Source: Brassica napus | Lineage: Eukaryota > Streptophyta > Magnoliopsida > Brassicales > Brassicaceae | DNA length: 64,000 bases | Assembly: GCF_020379485.1 (NCBI RefSeq) | Contig: NW_026014653.1 | Coordinates: 124,001 to 188,000, forward strand | Direction of reading: 5' to 3' | Part shown: positions 60,944 to 64,000 of the stretch, in pieces | How the letters are laid out: each line of letters begins with the position of its first letter | Numbering within the stretch: the first letter of the stretch is position 1 | Notes under the pieces: generated by a model | The model's input: only the letters and a program-made list of their open reading frames with translations | Told to the model about the DNA's origin: nothing | Databases searched by the model: none | Position numbers and translations under genes: made by a program

Positions 60944-61559
60944 GAGAAATCAGGAAGCGTTAGATGAAAAGAATGCGTTTCGTCGTCAGAGGACGCGCTT
61001 AGCAGAGCCATTAAGGGTAGGTTACAGAAATTAGACGCCGGAAGAGGAATCGTCCCGGACTTTCGGCTCGAAGAAGTCGACGGCTAGGTTTTTTTCTTAA
61101 ATCAATCGACGCCTCCCCTAATGCGTTAACCTAGACGAACCTCACCCAATATCTATGGGCCAAATACCAAATAAGCCCAACACTCTTTAAGGCTTCGACC
61201 AACACACGGTTTTGTTAAAAAAAAACAACACTCTTTAAGCCTTTCAAACACACGGTTTTATTTAAAAAAAAAACATAAATAGAAGTGGGACCCACACGGT
61301 TGACACGTGGATAGTCTTAGGAGAGAGCAAAAAGTGATCTATTATAATATAGATTATCCATGTTGTACATTACCTTAGACTAGTCAGAGTTATGTGGAGC
61401 ATTAATAGTAGCTTGTAAGGTTATGATTGGTTACAAATCTTCTTATTTGCATGTCATAAATTGATTAGATAAAGCAAAGAAAATATCATAATGTAAGACG
61501 AAAAATAGGATTTATGGCAATTATTTTAGCAGGACATAATCAAGAACAGTGGGTAAAGT

Positions 61560-61863
61560 ACGATTAGTAATCCCGTAACCAGGACATATTTTCTTTTGGT
61601 TACTGTCTTGTGGGTTTTGGAACACAACTACGTTTCCACTGATCTGAGCAAGAGAGAAGCGAATAACAGCGGCTGTTCCGAGCACAAACGCATGGCTTCC
61701 TAGTAAATAGCAGTTCCTTTATGTGTCCCATCGAATATCTTCTTTCTGGGCAGAAGGTTGTGCATAGTTTCAATGCTTTCTGTGCCTTTGTTAGATTCGG
61801 TTCCTTCTGAATGGACAAAATCAATCGGACGCACGTACATATGTGTATAATTCTACAACACAC
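61560..61863 (-). pseudogene. Possible decayed gene remnant
   Basis: On the minus strand an acceptor-like CCATTCAG near 61812 precedes codon-rich sequence. One frame reads NLLPRKKIFDGTHKGTAIY and meets a stop. A neighbouring frame continues GSHAFVLGTAAVIRFSLAQI and VVVFQNPQDSNQKK to about 61560. A small frameshift would join them. Arabidopsis has a DUF1218 gene (At4g19370, from memory) between the SCD6-related gene and FAO4A, so this could be its remnant, but I cannot confirm the family. Confidence 0.3.
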
Positions 61864-62457
61864 AGTAAAGGTTTAATCTTTTTGTCAACTAAATAAGAGA
61901 AAATCTTCGAACAAAAGAAACTAAATAAGACTGGGAAAAGCCATAAAGGATATAGTATTCTTAACTTTTTTGTTATTTGACTTCTCAGAGAAATCTTCTT
62001 TGTCAGCTAAATATATCATATATATATCTGGAGAATAAATAGTATAATATAAATGGATAATATTTCTAAAACATTCTAAGGAAACAGATTTGACTAAAGG
62101 GAGGTCGGTGTAAATTATTTGGCCTTCATAAACAGATCATAAAAGCAAAGTATTAATAAACTTAAAACATTTTGTATTTTGTATCTTTTTTTTTTAAAAA
62201 AAAGGAAGTTAAATTTTTTAATCCATTTATCGTATCTTTACTCTCACTATTATTTTATCAAATAACTTTTCTGAAAAAAAAAATCTAGCATTCCCAATTA
62301 TTCAGAAGGAATGGAATTATTGTCACTATTGTTTACCAGCAATAAACTTTTCCGGATTTAAATGGCACTCTAATAAAAACAAAAGTTTATTAAAAAATTA
62401 TTAAGAAAGCATATTATTTTTCCAATATGAAAACTTAAGTCTAGTATAAACGAGACT
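61864..62457. other. 3' flank of FAO, nothing recognised
   Basis: AT-rich DNA downstream of the FAO stop codon, probably including its 3' UTR close to 62457. Confidence 0.5.
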
Positions 62458-64000
62458 TCACTTCTTCTTAAGAGCCCCAACAACATTAAGTCCAATACAA
62501 TAAGCAATTGACTGAACGGTGACCATCGGATTAACCCCTAAAGCCGTCGGAAAAACACTTGTGTCCGCCACAAACAGGCCTTCAACCTCCCAAGTCTCTC
62601 CCGTTGGCTTCACCGCAGATTCTTCAGGTCTGATTCCCATCCTACAACTTCCCATTTGATGAGCTGAACATATCTGTCCAGACAGATCCTTCAAGCTCTT
62701 TGAACTCTCTTCTCTCACAAACCTCTTAATCTCTACCGCACTCGCTGTTCTAACGTTCAAACTCTTACCTTCTGAGTTATGCGTCCCGATCTCCTCAGCT
62801 CCAGCCGCTATCAAAATGTTCAAGACACTCCCAAGACCTTTCTTTAGACTCTCTTCGTCTTCATCGTTTAAGTTGTAGTCAATGTAACTCTTCGAATTGA
62901 TTGTTCCAGTTCCTTTATCTCTCAAAAGCGTGAAAACGTGTGCGGTTCTTGAGAATTTGAGCATTCGGGTTTTGAAATCATTGCTTGACGTCCAAGGAAT
63001 GACCCCTGAGAACATCCCTGGATGAAGAGAAGGCGTTTGGATCACCGTTTCACCATAAGTAGTCTTTGCTTCTGCGTTAACAACGCTGGACATTGCTGTC
63101 ATTATCCCTCCCTCGTAGCTCTTTTTCTTCTTCTCAGGCCACTTCTCCTCCTCAGGGAACCATCCCCAAGCCATAACAACTGGATGTAAACAAAGGTTTC
63201 TCCCAATGTTACCATTCTTCAAACCGCTGCGTTTCAACAAATGAGGCGTTCTAAGCGCACCGCAGGCCACTACCGTGGCCCTAGACTCCACCACATAGAT
63301 GTCTTCCCCAAACGCAAACGCAATTCCAGTGGAAGTCTTCTTCTTGTTCCCGCCTTCACTCTCATACAAGACTTCCATCGCTTTACAACCTGGAAGGATC
63401 AAACCATTACCAGATTCCACTAAATCTACAAGCCAAGTCTCTGAAGTCCCCTGCTTTTGACCTTTCTTGCATCCCAAGGAACAAAACCCACAGTAATGAT
63501 CCTTTGAAGCATTCCTCGGAATATTCTTCACTTGTAACCCTAATTCTTCACAACCTTTCCTCAAGACCTCATTATTAAACCCTTCTTCCACAAATCCGCA
63601 TTGAACACCCATTCTCTCACACACAACATCCATTGCCTCTCGATACAAATTGCTTTCAAACAACTCGAGTTCTGACTTTTCAGCCCATTCCTTCATCACG
63701 TGTTCCGGTGTCTTGATCGAGGCCGACCAGTTAATGGTTGAACCGCCTCCGACAGTGGACCCGGCGAGAATCACTACGTTCATATCAGAAGTTGCTAGTA
63801 ACCCACCGGATAAGTACATCTCATCCATTGCTTGCCCCTCAAGTTGAGAGAGATTGCTTCTTGCATAGTAGTTTCCTTTCTCCACCACCAAAACTTTATA
63901 ACCCGCCTTGGCTAAAAGTCCGGCCACTACTCCTCCGCCGGATCCAGACCCAACCACCACGGCATCACACCGGATTGTCATCACTGGGTTAGAAATTGAT
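62458..64000 (-). CDS. FAO4A: Long-chain fatty alcohol oxidase (GMC family, FAO4-type), N-terminus outside window
   Basis: This FAD enzyme oxidises long-chain fatty alcohols to aldehydes with O2 and is usually membrane associated. The visible single exon codes for more than 500 residues and stays open to the window edge, so the N-terminal part (roughly 220 residues in the family) is missing. Visible features are the FAD-binding AVVVGSGSGGGVVAG, the GMC signature region ILAGSTVGGGSTINWSASIK, a Cys-rich HYCGFCSLGCKKG, and the C-terminal pair His (SAHQMGSCRMG) and Asn (ALGVNPMVTVQ) about 43 residues apart, as in GMC oxidases. It ends ALKKK and TGA (62458-62460). No lesion is seen. The GTG at 63984 is internal (SNPVMTIRCD continues upstream), not a start. 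FAO4A rather than FAO4B is inferred from synteny with CYP707A1 and the SCD6-related gene. Confidence 0.88.
   Translation of the reverse strand, partial: SISNPVMTIRCDAVVVGSGSGGGVVAGLLAKAGYKVLVVEKGNYYARSNLSQLEGQAMDEMYLSGGLLATSDMNVVILAGSTVGGGSTINWSASIKTPEHVMKEWAEKSELELFESNLYREAMDVVCERMGVQCGFVEEGFNNEVLRKGCEELGLQVKNIPRNASKDHYCGFCSLGCKKGQKQGTSETWLVDLVESGNGLILPGCKAMEVLYESEGGNKKKTSTGIAFAFGEDIYVVESRATVVACGALRTPHLLKRSGLKNGNIGRNLCLHPVVMAWGWFPEEEKWPEKKKKSYEGGIMTAMSSVVNAEAKTTYGETVIQTPSLHPGMFSGVIPWTSSNDFKTRMLKFSRTAHVFTLLRDKGTGTINSKSYIDYNLNDEDEESLKKGLGSVLNILIAAGAEEIGTHNSEGKSLNVRTASAVEIKRFVREESSKSLKDLSGQICSAHQMGSCRMGIRPEESAVKPTGETWEVEGLFVADTSVFPTALGVNPMVTVQSIAYCIGLNVVGALKKK

Larger units (their letters stand above)
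57304..61353 (-). mobile_element. Helitron-1 carrying an RPA-like gene, 4.05 kb
   Basis: On the minus strand it starts TCTATATTATAATAGA (61353) after an A and ends CCACTAG (57304) before a T. A terminal hairpin CCGCGC-AA-GCGCGG lies at 57319-57332, 14 bp from the end. These are canonical Helitron termini with A|T insertion. Cargo from 5' to 3' is an OB-fold replication-protein-A-like gene (60848-60082), a 131-bp tandem repeat, and a divergent gene fragment on the plus strand (about 58560-59430). No Rep/helicase is present. It inserted about 290 bp downstream of the LSM14-like stop codon. Confidence 0.85.

Noticed and set aside
63984..63986. GTG at 63984 as the FAO start codon
   Set aside because: The frame is open upstream to the window edge and the family has a long N-terminal region, so the gene is simply cut by the window.

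Overview
The window is plant nuclear DNA from the Brassicaceae, most likely a Brassica or close relative. The evidence is AT-rich intergenic DNA, GT-AG introns in plant-type genes, proteins that look nearly identical (from memory) to Arabidopsis CYP707A1 and the FAO4-type fatty alcohol oxidase, and Brassicaceae-style transposons (Athila-like, copia, Helitrons, hAT MITEs, SINEs). There is nothing prokaryotic in it. Only three host genes look intact or nearly so: CYP707A1 (23106-25084, +, 7 exons), a short LSM14/DCP5-like RNA-granule gene (55634-57013, +, 4 exons), and a long-chain fatty alcohol oxidase cut by the right edge (62458-64000, -).

Layout. 1-2000: decayed L1-type LINE on the minus strand. 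2-22 kb: gene-poor AT-rich DNA with small non-autonomous elements (SINE, Stowaway-like and hAT MITEs with 8-bp target duplications, a TGCGAC-rich foldback element). 22.7-25.1 kb: CYP707A1 with a G-box/ABRE promoter. 26.6-31.3 kb: full-length copia element (TSD GTTCC) with one internal stop. 32.9-40.2 kb: young Athila-like LTR element (TSD CTGGA; 1,582-bp LTRs differing at about 8 sites) that encodes gag plus protease but no RT, RNase H or integrase. 42.1-43.9 kb: SINE and a CCGAAC-rich element. 44.1-49.1 kb: a broken paralogue of the LSM14-like gene, split by a minus-strand Helitron (44950-48196). 49.75-54.9 kb: a plus-strand Helitron-like element whose 5' end is tandemly amplified. 55.6-57.0 kb: LSM14-like gene. 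57304-61353: a minus-strand Helitron carrying a replication-protein-A-like OB-fold gene and another captured fragment. 61.4-64 kb: a possible gene remnant, then the FAO gene.

CYP707A1, an SCD6/LSM14-like gene and FAO4A occur in this order on Arabidopsis chromosome 4 (about At4g19230, At4g19360, At4g19380, from memory). The window therefore looks like a collinear but fractionated segment: the genes expected between CYP707A1 and the LSM14-like gene are absent and retroelements and Helitrons occupy the space. The host genes form no operon or shared pathway. CYP707A1 catabolises ABA, the LSM14-like protein is probably an mRNP/decapping factor, and FAO oxidises long-chain fatty alcohols. No wholly new system is evident. 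The most unusual structures are the gag-protease-only Athila-like element with GAGCGAC-patterned LTRs, the three Helitron loci, and the TGCGAC foldback element.
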